From: Bordetella genomosp. 8
Lineage (GTDB): Bacteria > Pseudomonadota > Gammaproteobacteria > Burkholderiales > Burkholderiaceae_B
Length of the DNA stretch: 64,000 bases
Assembly: GCF_002119685.1 (NCBI RefSeq)
Contig: NZ_CP021108.1
Coordinates: forward strand, 1,612,001-1,676,000
Direction: 5' to 3'
Of the stretch, positions 27,242 through 34,342 are shown in pieces (within the stretch, counting starts at the first letter, position 1; every line of letters starts with the position of its first letter). The position numbers were made by a program, and so were the translations under genes. The notes below the pieces were generated by a model that did not search any database, had not been told where the DNA came from, and saw nothing but the letters and a program-made list of their open reading frames with translations.

Positions 27242-27571
27242 GCGTATCTGCCGGAATGCGTGGCTGCCGGGACGGGGGCGCGGGTCGCGCGGCGTGGCGG
27301 GCAGCCGCAGGCATGTTGCCATCGGGCGGGATGGCGGGGATACCGGATCAGCGGCCGAGTCCCGGTCCAATTTGGGCTTTTGCCCGCAGTGGCGGCGCGG
27401 GCGCCGGGGGGGCGGCTGCCGATACAATTTCGGACCGGCCGTCGTCCGGCCGTAGTGCGTCTCATCGTGCGCGTCGTGCGCCCGGCGGGTCCATCCCCTC
27501 GGTCCGCCCCCGTCGTCCGCCCATGGCACCGCCCGCGCGTCCCCCGGCGGGCCGGTTCAGCAGGAGAAAGA
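27242..27571. promoter_or_regulatory. Divergent intergenic region, decarboxylase / exporter
   Basis: A 330-bp region without a supported gene. It holds a -10-like TACAAT at 27423-27428 facing the exporter and an 18-bp imperfect dyad at 27431-27448 (CGGAC arms) just after it. No regulator gene is adjacent, so control must come from elsewhere. The decarboxylase side is GC-rich and shows no clear promoter. Confidence 0.4.
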
Positions 27572-29077
27572 GTGAGCATCGAGCAGCAGGAGGGTCCGGC
27601 CACCGTCGGTGGCGCCGGGCCGGCGCCCCAGGGCCGGGAGCCACCGGGGCAGGAACCCCAGCCACCGTCCCCCAGCGGCCGCGGCGTGGCCTGGCTGGTC
27701 GCCGGCGCGTTCTTCATGGAAATGCTGGACGCCACCGTCATCACCACCGCCTTGCCCGAAATGGCCCAGAGTTTCGGCGTCCGGCCGGCGGACATGTCCA
27801 TCGGCATGAGCGCCTACCTGCTGGCGCTCGCGGTGTTCATTCCCGTCAGCGGCTGGGTGGCCGACCGCTACGGCCCGCGCCGGGTCTTCGGCGGCGCGCT
27901 CGCCCTGTTCACCGTGGCGTCCATCCTGTGCGGATTGTCGCAATCGCTGCCGCAATTCACCGCCGCCCGCATCCTGCAGGGCCTGGGCGGGGCGATGATG
28001 GTGCCGGTGGGCCGCCTCGCGGTACTGCGCGTGACCCCCAAGCAGGATCTGGTCAAGGCCATCGCCATCATCACCTGGCCCGGCCTGGCCGCGCCGGTCA
28101 TCGGTCCGCTGGTCGGCGGCATCGTCACCACCACCCTGAGCTGGCACTGGATCTTTTTCCTGAACGTTCCCCTGGGCCTGATCGCGCTGGCGGCCAACGC
28201 ACGGCTGGTGCGTGGTAGCGCCGGCGGCAGGCGGCCCTTCGATCTGCCCGGCTTCATCCTGACCGGCGTGGGCTGCAGCGTGCTGATGTACGCCGTCGAC
28301 CTGTGCGGCAAGCTGGACGTGGAAGCTGGAATGGTGGCGGGGCTGATGGTGCTGGCGGTGCTCTCGCTGGCGCTGGCGGTACGGCATCTGCGCCGCACGC
28401 CGCATCCGCTGGTCGACCTGACGCCCATGCGCTACCGGACATTCGCGGTCACCATGTACGGCGGCTCCCTGTTCCGTATCGCGATCGGCAGCGCGCCCTT
28501 CCTCTTGCCGCTGATGTTCCAGGTGGGGTTCGGCCTGTCGCCAGTGCAGGCGGGCTCGCTGATGCTGGCCTTGTTCGCCGGCAACCTGGCGATGAAGCCC
28601 GCCACCACCTGGGTGATGCGCAGGTTCGGCTTCCGTCGCGTGTTGGTGGGCAACGGGTTGCTCGTCGCCATCGGTTTCGGGCTGTGCGCCACGCTGACGG
28701 CGGGTACGCCGGCCTGGTGGACGTCCGCGCTGCTGTTCTTCTGCGGCATGAGCCGCTCGATGCAATACACGGCGCTGAACACGCTGGGCTTCGCCGACAT
28801 TCCCAAGCCGGCCATGACCGGCGCGACCACGCTGTTCAGCGCCTGCCAGCAACTGAATGCCGGATTGGGCATCGCCTTCGGCGCGGTGGCCCTGCGCGCG
28901 GCGGAGTGGCTGACCAGCCATGGCCAGGCCGCGCCGCAGCCCATGCAATTCCGCATCGCCCTGTTGCTTTCGGCCTTGCTGGCCGCGGTGGCGGTGCTGG
29001 ACAGCGCGCGGCTGCCCGCCAATGCCGGCGCGGACATCAGCGGGCACCGTAAACCCGCGCGGCGCGGAGCCGCGTGA
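27572..29077 (+). CDS. DHA2-type MFS drug/metabolite exporter
   Basis: Major facilitator superfamily transporter, 501 aa, with about 14 hydrophobic helices as in the EmrB/QacA group. Motif D1 appears as FMEMLDATVITTALPEMAQ (residues 48-66), and motif A as VADRYGPRRVFG; the GPLVGG antiporter motif C region is present. It starts with GTG at 27572 after CAGGAGAAAG. A 45-residue Pro/Gly-rich N-terminal tail precedes helix 1. Divergent from the decarboxylase/ATP-grasp pair, it may export the product. It ends 3 bp before the convergent SRPBCC gene. Confidence 0.88.
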   Translation: MSIEQQEGPATVGGAGPAPQGREPPGQEPQPPSPSGRGVAWLVAGAFFMEMLDATVITTALPEMAQSFGVRPADMSIGMSAYLLALAVFIPVSGWVADRYGPRRVFGGALALFTVASILCGLSQSLPQFTAARILQGLGGAMMVPVGRLAVLRVTPKQDLVKAIAIITWPGLAAPVIGPLVGGIVTTTLSWHWIFFLNVPLGLIALAANARLVRGSAGGRRPFDLPGFILTGVGCSVLMYAVDLCGKLDVEAGMVAGLMVLAVLSLALAVRHLRRTPHPLVDLTPMRYRTFAVTMYGGSLFRIAIGSAPFLLPLMFQVGFGLSPVQAGSLMLALFAGNLAMKPATTWVMRRFGFRRVLVGNGLLVAIGFGLCATLTAGTPAWWTSALLFFCGMSRSMQYTALNTLGFADIPKPAMTGATTLFSACQQLNAGLGIAFGAVALRAAEWLTSHGQAAPQPMQFRIALLLSALLAAVAVLDSARLPANAGADISGHRKPARRGAA

Positions 29078-29080
29078 ACG

Positions 29081-29833
29081 TCAGTCGCCGTCCTCGCTGG
29101 CGGTGACGTGGTCCTGGCCCGCTTCCAGGAAACGCTTGAGCCGCAACAGGTCGTCGCGGGCTTGCGCCCCGGGGCTGTCGCCCCATAGCTTGGAGACGAT
29201 GCGGCCGAGTTCCCCCGCCGGCGGTTCGTAGGCGATCACCGCTTGCACTTCCGTACCCAGGCCGACCACGTCGCTGAAGCTCAAGGAGCCTGTGTGCCGC
29301 ACCGGCGACTCCGGCGTCGATTCCCAGGCGATACGGCTGCCCGGCACGTCTTCCGTGATGACGGTGTCCCATTCCAGCGACCGCCCCAAGGGGGCTTCGA
29401 TGGTCCAGTGGCTGCGCCGGCCGTCCATCACCTCGACGGTCCGGACGTGTTCCATGAACTGGGGAAGATTGCGGAATTCACGGCAGAAGGCGTAGACCTC
29501 GGCAATCGGACGCTGGATGACGATGCGCTGGGACGACGCCGCGGCGGTGTTCCAGCCGCGCTCGGCGGCGATGGCGCGTTCATGCGGCGTCTTGGCCAGC
29601 CGCGCCTTGACGGCGCAGCGGCCGGATAGCCCGCGGCTCACCAGCGCGCCGCCCGCCAAAGCGGCCAGCACCCCGACGAGGCCGCCCCGGCGCAGGCCGG
29701 CCAGCACCAGCGCCCCGCCGCCGACGCCGGACATCAAACGCTCGGTATCGTTCAGGTTGGCCGGTCCCAGTTCCGGTTTTGCGGATAGAAAGGCCAGCAA
29801 TTGCGACACGTTCTTGGACGTTGTGGATGCCAT
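29081..29833 (-). CDS. SRPBCC (START/polyketide cyclase-like) membrane-tethered protein
   Basis: A 250-aa protein with an N-terminal hydrophobic glycine-rich pair (about residues 35-65) and a C-terminal SRPBCC/coenzyme Q-binding-type domain starting around residue 95 (IVIQRPIAEVYAFCREFRNLPQFMEHV). These domains bind hydrophobic ligands in a helix-grip fold. The ATG at 29833 has GGAG 7 bases upstream; another ATG 6 bases earlier is less likely. A role in stress or lipid handling is inferred from similar genes elsewhere; the ligand is unknown. Confidence 0.8.
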   Translation of the reverse strand: MASTTSKNVSQLLAFLSAKPELGPANLNDTERLMSGVGGGALVLAGLRRGGLVGVLAALAGGALVSRGLSGRCAVKARLAKTPHERAIAAERGWNTAAASSQRIVIQRPIAEVYAFCREFRNLPQFMEHVRTVEVMDGRRSHWTIEAPLGRSLEWDTVITEDVPGSRIAWESTPESPVRHTGSLSFSDVVGLGTEVQAVIAYEPPAGELGRIVSKLWGDSPGAQARDDLLRLKRFLEAGQDHVTASEDGD

Positions 29834-29850
29834 CAGCATTCTCCGCCGCC

Positions 29851-30354
29851 CTAGCGCGCCTGGGCTTGCCGGTTCGCCGCGCGGGTGCGGGCGGCCTTGC
29901 GTGCCGCGGCGGAACGGCCTGCCGCGCCCTTGGTCTGGGCGGCCTTGCGTGCGGCCGCCGACCTGTCGGTGGACGTGCGCTTGCGGGCCGCGGTCTTGGC
30001 CTGTCCCGACAGCGCGCGCTTGGACGCGCCAGCGGTGCTCTCGCGCTTCAGCGCGCGCGTGCTGGCCGCCGACCGCTTGGCGGACTTGGTCGCGCCGCGA
30101 CCGGCCTTGGCTTCATCCTGCTTGGCCTTTTTCTTGGTGGTCTTGGACGCGGTGGATTTGGTCGGCACCTTGACGCCGGACCGGCGCGCCTCGGACAAGC
30201 CGATCGCCACGGCCTGCTTGGCCGAGCGCACGCCGTGCTTGCCTTCGCGTACATGATCGATCTGTTCGCGGACGAATTCGCCGGCCTGGGTAGACGCCGA
30301 CTTGCCTTGCTTCTTGTCGCGCTCCGCGCGAGCCAGGGTTTTGCGTTCGGGCAT
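29851..30354 (-). CDS. Lys/Ala/Arg-rich histone-H1-like protein with DUF6496-like N-terminus
   Basis: A 167-aa, very basic protein. Residues 1-60 (PERKTLARAERDKKQGKSAS...HVREGKHGVRSAKQAVAIGLSEAR) look like the DUF6496 family found with stress genes. From about residue 75 to the end it is a low-complexity tail of repeated Ala-Ala-Arg-Lys-Ala-Ala motifs like bacterial histone H1 homologues (BpH1, AlgP). It probably binds DNA. The ATG at 30354 has GGAG 8 bases upstream. It is 17 bp upstream of the SRPBCC gene on the same strand. Confidence 0.75.
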   Translation of the reverse strand: MPERKTLARAERDKKQGKSASTQAGEFVREQIDHVREGKHGVRSAKQAVAIGLSEARRSGVKVPTKSTASKTTKKKAKQDEAKAGRGATKSAKRSAASTRALKRESTAGASKRALSGQAKTAARKRTSTDRSAAARKAAQTKGAAGRSAAARKAARTRAANRQAQAR

Positions 30355-30573
30355 GATCAACTCCATCGAAGAACGAGCCCAGGATGGGCCCGATGGGTGT
30401 GCCGTACGGGCAGCAAACCCCATGCCGTGGTGCCCGCGCGCCCGCGCCGCGGCGGCGCGAGGCAGCGGGGGATGGCAGGCTGAGCACGGCATTTGCGACG
30501 GCCTGCAGCGCGGCCGGCGAGGTGCGTGTCACTCCCGGCGCGTTCCCGCCGCGCGGTTTCATGGAGAATTCAA

Positions 30574-30789
30574 ATGGCCAATCACGTTTACAAGCAGATC
30601 GAGCTGGTCGGCTCTTCGACCACGTCCAGCGACGACGCGATTTCGCGCGCGATCGAACGCGCCTCGTCCACCTTGCGCAATATCGAGTGGTTCGAAGTGA
30701 CCAGCGTGCGCGGGCATATCGAGGAGGGCAAGGTGGCCCACTGGCAGGTGGGCCTGAAGATAGGCATGCGTATAGAAGAAGCGGATTGA
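30574..30789 (+). CDS. Dodecin flavin-binding protein
   Basis: Dodecin, 71 aa, usual length. It assembles into a hollow dodecamer storing flavins. Diagnostic segments are VYKQIELVGSS at the N-terminus, Trp39 (the flavin-stacking Trp) in RNIEWFEV, and the EGKVAHWQVGLKIGM strand. The ATG is preceded by ATGGAGAATTCAA. It is divergent from the histone-like gene. Known dodecins help cells cope with flavin or redox stress, which fits the FMN reductase that follows convergently. Confidence 0.9.
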   Translation: MANHVYKQIELVGSSTTSSDDAISRAIERASSTLRNIEWFEVTSVRGHIEEGKVAHWQVGLKIGMRIEEAD

Positions 30790-30792
30790 GAC

Positions 30793-30928
30793 GCGCGTAG
30801 CGGCGCGCGCAGCGGCGCGCGCAGCGACGCGCGTAGCGGCGTGCGCAGCGACGTGCGTAGCGGCGGGCGCAGCACCGCGTAGCAGACGCGCGTAGCAGAC
30901 GCGCGTAGCAGACGCGCGCAGCAGGGCG
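30793..30928. repeat. Short tandem repeat array, 12-13-bp units
   Basis: About eleven degenerate units, six of 12 bp with consensus GCGCGYAGCGRC followed by longer units ending in AGCAGA. They fill the gap between the convergent dodecin and FMN-reductase genes. No start codon or gene is evident in it. The three last 13-bp units are almost identical. Confidence 0.75.
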
Positions 30929-30942
30929 CGCCCGGCGCCCCC

Positions 30943-31491
30943 TCAGGCCGCCAGTTTTTCCACCCACGCCACGTACTTGTCCACCCAGCCTTGCAAAAAG
31001 GCACGGGTGTCGGCATTCGCGATGGCGCCATCGGCGTCGAAGAATCCGTCCTTCATCTGCAGAAAGATTTCCGGCACGGTCAGCGCCATCGATCCTTCCG
31101 CCGCCAGGATATTGCGCAGGTGCTGCTGCGCCAGGGCCGTGCCCGCGTTGCTGGGCGAGATGCCGACAATGCCGCTCGGCTTGCCCGTCCAGACGTTCTG
31201 TCCGGCGGGGCGGGTGCCCCAGTCGATGGCGTTCTTGAGCGCGGCCGGGATGGACCGATTGTGTTCCGGCGTGACGAACAGCACGCCCTGCGACTGCCGA
31301 ACCAGGTCCTTCAGCGCCACCGCGCCCGCCGGCATGGATTGGTCCAGGTCCTGGTTGTAAAGCGGGATATCCAGGTTGGCGTAGGTCGGTTTGAAATGGG
31401 CGGGCAGCAGCTTTTCCAAGGCGTGGGCCAGCTGAAGATTGAACGAGGCCTTGCGCAGGCTGCCGACGAGGACGGCGATCCGGTATTCCAT
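30943..31491 (-). CDS. NADPH-dependent FMN reductase (flavodoxin-like)
   Basis: Flavodoxin-fold NAD(P)H:FMN/quinone reductase, 182 aa. FMN-phosphate site: VLVGSLRKASFN (residues 8-19). The LFVTPEHNRSIPAALKNAIDW segment is the family signature (PEYN-type loop). It is cytoplasmic, reducing FMN, quinones or azo dyes. The ATG at 31491 has GGAG 8 bases upstream, better than the ATG 12 bases earlier. A palindrome stands upstream in the promoter region. Confidence 0.88.
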   Translation of the reverse strand: MEYRIAVLVGSLRKASFNLQLAHALEKLLPAHFKPTYANLDIPLYNQDLDQSMPAGAVALKDLVRQSQGVLFVTPEHNRSIPAALKNAIDWGTRPAGQNVWTGKPSGIVGISPSNAGTALAQQHLRNILAAEGSMALTVPEIFLQMKDGFFDADGAIANADTRAFLQGWVDKYVAWVEKLAA

Positions 31492-31527
31492 GTTCCGCTC
31501 CATATGCGTTTGACGGCGTTCCAGTGT

Positions 31528-31543
31528 AGGGGAGCGCTCCCCT
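31528..31543. promoter_or_regulatory. 16-bp perfect palindrome upstream of the FMN reductase
   Basis: AGGGGAGCGCTCCCCT is a perfect 16-bp palindrome 37 bp before the reductase start. Size and position suggest an operator, possibly for a TetR, MarR or HxlR-type regulator not found in this window. Confidence 0.5.
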
Positions 31544-31563
31544 CCGCGTCGTAACCAAAATCA

Positions 31564-31580
31564 TGCACCCATATGGTGCA
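31564..31580. promoter_or_regulatory. Inverted repeat with 6-bp arms in the reductase/monooxygenase intergenic region
   Basis: Arms TGCACC and GGTGCA flank a 5-base spacer (CATAT). It lies 20 bp from the 16-bp palindrome, between the divergent FMN reductase and the membrane monooxygenase-domain gene, and may be a second operator. Confidence 0.5.
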
Positions 31581-31748
31581 GTCGGTCAGGGTTTTCACTG
31601 ATACGGTGAATTGTGCGGTGCGGGATAACCACGTGTGTATCGGCGATACCACGGGCGTCCCAGGGATATTGCGCTGCAAAAAATTGGCACGCGTATTGCT
31701 CTGGGTTAAAGGCCAGTGCTGTATCTGGTCGTCCAGGAGTCGTTTGCC

Positions 31749-32318
31749 ATGTCCGCCCCCGCCCCCGCGCTCGTCACGCCGGCCCCCGTCACCATGTTGG
31801 TCACCCGTCAGATCGCGCCCGAACGCTACAGCGATTTCCTGGCTTGGCAGCGCCAGGGCGAGATCCTGGCGGCGGGCTTTCCCGGTTTCCTGGGGTCGGG
31901 GGTATTGCAACCACCGGAAGGCGGCGACCAATACCAGATCGTGCTGCGCTTCCACGATGAGGCCAGTCTGTCGCGCTGGGAGAACTCCCTGCCTCGCAGG
32001 ATGTGGCTGGAGCGGGGCAGCAGCCTGGTGCGGGACAGCCGGGTCCACCGGGCCACCGGCATGGACACCTGGTTCGGCCCGCAGAAAAGCGCCCCGCCGC
32101 GCTGGAAGCAGGCTTTCTGTATCTGGGTGGTCTATTGCCCGTCGCTGCTGTTGTTCAACATCGCCTTCCAGGATCAACTGACCTCCCTGTCGCTGTTCTG
32201 GCGGGTGCTCGTGACGACGTCGACGATGAGTCCCATCCTGTCCTTCGTGCTGATTCCTTTCATCAGCCGGGTCCTGCACCGGTGGCTGCACCCACGGCCC
32301 AGGCGCGCCACGGCCTGA
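31749..32318 (+). CDS. Antibiotic-biosynthesis-monooxygenase-domain membrane protein
   Basis: A 189-aa protein. Residues 15-100 form an ABM (dimeric alpha-beta barrel) domain like small monooxygenases. Two C-terminal transmembrane helices (WVVYCPSLLLFNIAF and a second near residue 165) place it in the inner membrane, a known two-part family of unknown substrate. The upstream frame includes 11 more codons, but ATG 31749 starts the domain cleanly. CAGGAG stands 8 to 12 bases before it. It is divergent from the FMN reductase, which could supply reduced flavin. Confidence 0.8.
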   Translation: MSAPAPALVTPAPVTMLVTRQIAPERYSDFLAWQRQGEILAAGFPGFLGSGVLQPPEGGDQYQIVLRFHDEASLSRWENSLPRRMWLERGSSLVRDSRVHRATGMDTWFGPQKSAPPRWKQAFCIWVVYCPSLLLFNIAFQDQLTSLSLFWRVLVTTSTMSPILSFVLIPFISRVLHRWLHPRPRRATA

Positions 32319-32368
32319 CCAGGGCCGCGAAAACAAGGTCCCGAAACAGGCCGCCCGCGGCCATGCCG

Positions 32369-32389
32369 ACAGGCCGCGAAAAGGCCTGT
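32369..32389 (+). terminator. Stem-loop after the ABM-domain gene
   Basis: A perfect 7-bp stem (ACAGGCC and GGCCTGT) with loop GCGAAAA lies 51 bp past the stop codon, followed by a weak T-containing tail. It is a possible terminator before mscS. Confidence 0.45.
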
Positions 32390-32470
32390 TGCTTCTGCTA
32401 AAGTCCGCCTGCTTTCCGGCCGGTGCGCCGGGGCGGCGCCCGCGCCGCCATGGACTTTCAGGAGTGACGC

Positions 32471-33322
32471 ATGCAGCTCAATCTCGACGGCTTTGCCGCG
32501 ATGGTCCCCACCATGGTCGATCTCGGCCTGAACCTGCTGTGGGGCGTGGTGATACTGGGGCTGGGTTGGTGGATCGCCGGCGTGCTGGGACGCTGGGTGC
32601 GCCGCCTGGCGCAACGTTCGGACCGCATCGACCGCACCATCGTGCCGATGTTCTGCACGACCGTGATCTGGGCCGTCCGTATCTTCACGTTGATCGCCGT
32701 GCTGGCACAGCTGGGCGTGCAGACCGCCAGCATCATCGCGGTGCTCGGCGCGGCCGGCCTGGCCGTGGGCCTGGCGTTGCAGGGAACGCTGCAGAACATC
32801 GCGGCCGGCATCATGCTGCTGATATTGCGGCCCATACGCGCGGGCGAATACATCGCCTTGAGCTCCGGCAGCGACGGTACAGTCGAGGAAGTCGGCCTGT
32901 TCCTGACACGCCTGGTGCAGGGCGACGGCATCCACGTGACGCTGCCCAACAGCACGATCTGGAACGCCACCATCACCAACTACAGTCGCAACGCCACCCG
33001 GCGCTTCGACATGGCCGTGGGCGTGCGTTACGGCGACGACCTGGACCTGGCGATGGCAACGCTGCGCGACCTGGTCAGCGCGCATCCGCTGGCGCTGCAA
33101 ACGCCGGCGCCGGAAGTACGTGTGTTCGAATATCGCGACAACGTGGTGCTCGTCAATGTGCGGGTATGGGCCGAATCCGCGCGCTACTGGGAATTCCGCT
33201 GGGACCTGTTGCACAAGACCCGCCTGGCGCTGGATGCCGCCGGCCTGCGTCCGCCGGTGCCCGTGCGCGAACTGATCCAGGCGAATTCCGAAGAGGGGGC
33301 GGCGCCGTCCAGGCTGGCTTGA
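32471..33322 (+). CDS. Small-conductance mechanosensitive channel (MscS family)
   Basis: MscS-type channel subunit of 283 aa. Two N-terminal helices are followed by the pore-lining TM3, with the AAGLAVGLALQGTLQNIAAGIMLL pattern from about residue 92. The beta domain (GEYIALSSGSDGTVEEVGLFLTRL) and the alpha-beta C-terminal domain follow. It opens under membrane tension to release solutes after osmotic downshock. CAGGAGTGACGC precedes the ATG. It ends shortly before the convergent iclR gene. Confidence 0.93.
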   Translation: MQLNLDGFAAMVPTMVDLGLNLLWGVVILGLGWWIAGVLGRWVRRLAQRSDRIDRTIVPMFCTTVIWAVRIFTLIAVLAQLGVQTASIIAVLGAAGLAVGLALQGTLQNIAAGIMLLILRPIRAGEYIALSSGSDGTVEEVGLFLTRLVQGDGIHVTLPNSTIWNATITNYSRNATRRFDMAVGVRYGDDLDLAMATLRDLVSAHPLALQTPAPEVRVFEYRDNVVLVNVRVWAESARYWEFRWDLLHKTRLALDAAGLRPPVPVRELIQANSEEGAAPSRLA

Positions 33323-33340
33323 AACGAGCGGCGGCCGCGA

Positions 33341-34102
33341 TCAGTTCTGGTTCTGCAGGCGCGCAAGCTCCGCCTGTATCCAGCCGGCGATTTCGCGCTG
33401 CCGCTGCGCAGGCATGCGGTCGATGATGGCCGTCACGCTGATCGCCAGCACCGGCATGCCCTGCGTATCGAGCAGTGCGCATCCCACGCCCAGCGCGCCG
33501 CGCACGGCGTGATTGCCGACCACGGCGTAGCCGCGCGAGCGCGTGTTCTCCACCAGGCGCAGCATTTCATGCGGCGTCATGCCGCCGTATTCGTCCAGGT
33601 GCGTCGCATTGCGTTCGACGATGCTGCGCGCCTCTTCGTCGGGCAGCGCCGCCAACAGGGCCATGCCGCCGGACCCCACGCCCAGGGGCTGTCGCTTCCC
33701 GGCGTAGGTGGCCAGGATCTGCACCGGATAGCCGCCGATCTCGCGATGCAGGCTGATGGATTCGTCGCCGTCGCGCACGACCAGGAAGACGGCGTCGCCG
33801 GTGCGTTCGGCCAGGCGCCGCAGCGCGGGCAGGGTCTGCCGCAGCCGCGGGTCCGAATCCGGCGCGCCGGCCTCCTGCGCCAGCTGGGCCCGATAGCGCT
33901 TGCTGCCCGCCACCTGCTGCGCCAGTCCGGCTTCCATCAGCGCGGCCATCAGGCGATAGATGGTGGGGCGCTGGATGCCGGTATAGCGGGCCAGATCCGT
34001 CACGCACAGGCCGTCCGTGCCGTGGTCGCGCAGGGCCGCCAGGACCTGCAGGCCTCGGCGTAGCGTCCGCGGGCCGGCCGCGGTGGGCGTAAAGTCTTCC
34101 AT
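33341..34102 (-). CDS. IclR-family transcriptional regulator
   Basis: IclR-type regulator, 253 aa. The winged HTH is at residues 14-70 (TLRRGLQVLAALRDHG, then the IQRPTIYRLMAALMEAG recognition helix). The effector domain has the typical LGVGSGGMALLAALP helix. It is divergent from a Bug gene, with four 17-bp palindromes of one architecture in the intergenic DNA, so it very likely controls this Bug gene and itself. The inducer is presumably the Bug ligand; its identity is not visible. Confidence 0.92.
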   Translation of the reverse strand: MEDFTPTAAGPRTLRRGLQVLAALRDHGTDGLCVTDLARYTGIQRPTIYRLMAALMEAGLAQQVAGSKRYRAQLAQEAGAPDSDPRLRQTLPALRRLAERTGDAVFLVVRDGDESISLHREIGGYPVQILATYAGKRQPLGVGSGGMALLAALPDEEARSIVERNATHLDEYGGMTPHEMLRLVENTRSRGYAVVGNHAVRGALGVGCALLDTQGMPVLAISVTAIIDRMPAQRQREIAGWIQAELARLQNQN

Positions 34103-34171
34103 AGGTCTAGCGGCCGGGGCCGTCGTCGAAGCACGCGCGCGGCTCGCGCGGAAAGCAAAATGAAGGCAAAA

Positions 34172-34188
34172 CGTCCGCCTGACGGACG
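34172..34188. promoter_or_regulatory. Candidate IclR operator, copy A
   Basis: CGTCCG and CGGACG arms around a 5-base spacer, the same 6-5-6 design as the three copies near the Bug gene. It lies 70 bp upstream of iclR, a good position for autoregulation. Confidence 0.6.
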
Positions 34189-34252
34189 AAAGAGCGACAA
34201 GGTGTTGCAGCGGACACGGGTTTCGGGAAAATCCGCCGAGAAAAATTCCAAA

Positions 34253-34325
34253 CGTCCATTACCTGGACGATAAATTTAGCGTCCATCACCTGGACGTTCA
34301 AGCCTAAACGTCCATTACCTGGACA
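34253..34325. promoter_or_regulatory. Three direct copies of a 17-bp palindromic operator (IclR type)
   Basis: Copies at 34253-34269, 34280-34296 and 34309-34325 all read CGTCCATYACCTGGACG apart from the last base of the third. Each has 6-bp arms and a 5-base spacer, and they repeat at 27 and 29 bp. Three copies just before a Bug gene and beside iclR make binding by the IclR protein likely. Tandem operators of this kind are known for IclR relatives such as PcaU and PobR. Confidence 0.75.
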
Positions 34326-34342
34326 CTATTGGAGTGAGACAG

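Noticed and set aside
25742..27529. Longer decarboxylase starting at 27529
   Set aside because: The added 96 residues are Arg/Pro-rich without conservation; ATG 27241 fits the family start.
30793..30928. CRISPR array
   Set aside because: Repeats are 12-13 bp, directly adjacent without spacers, and no cas genes are near.
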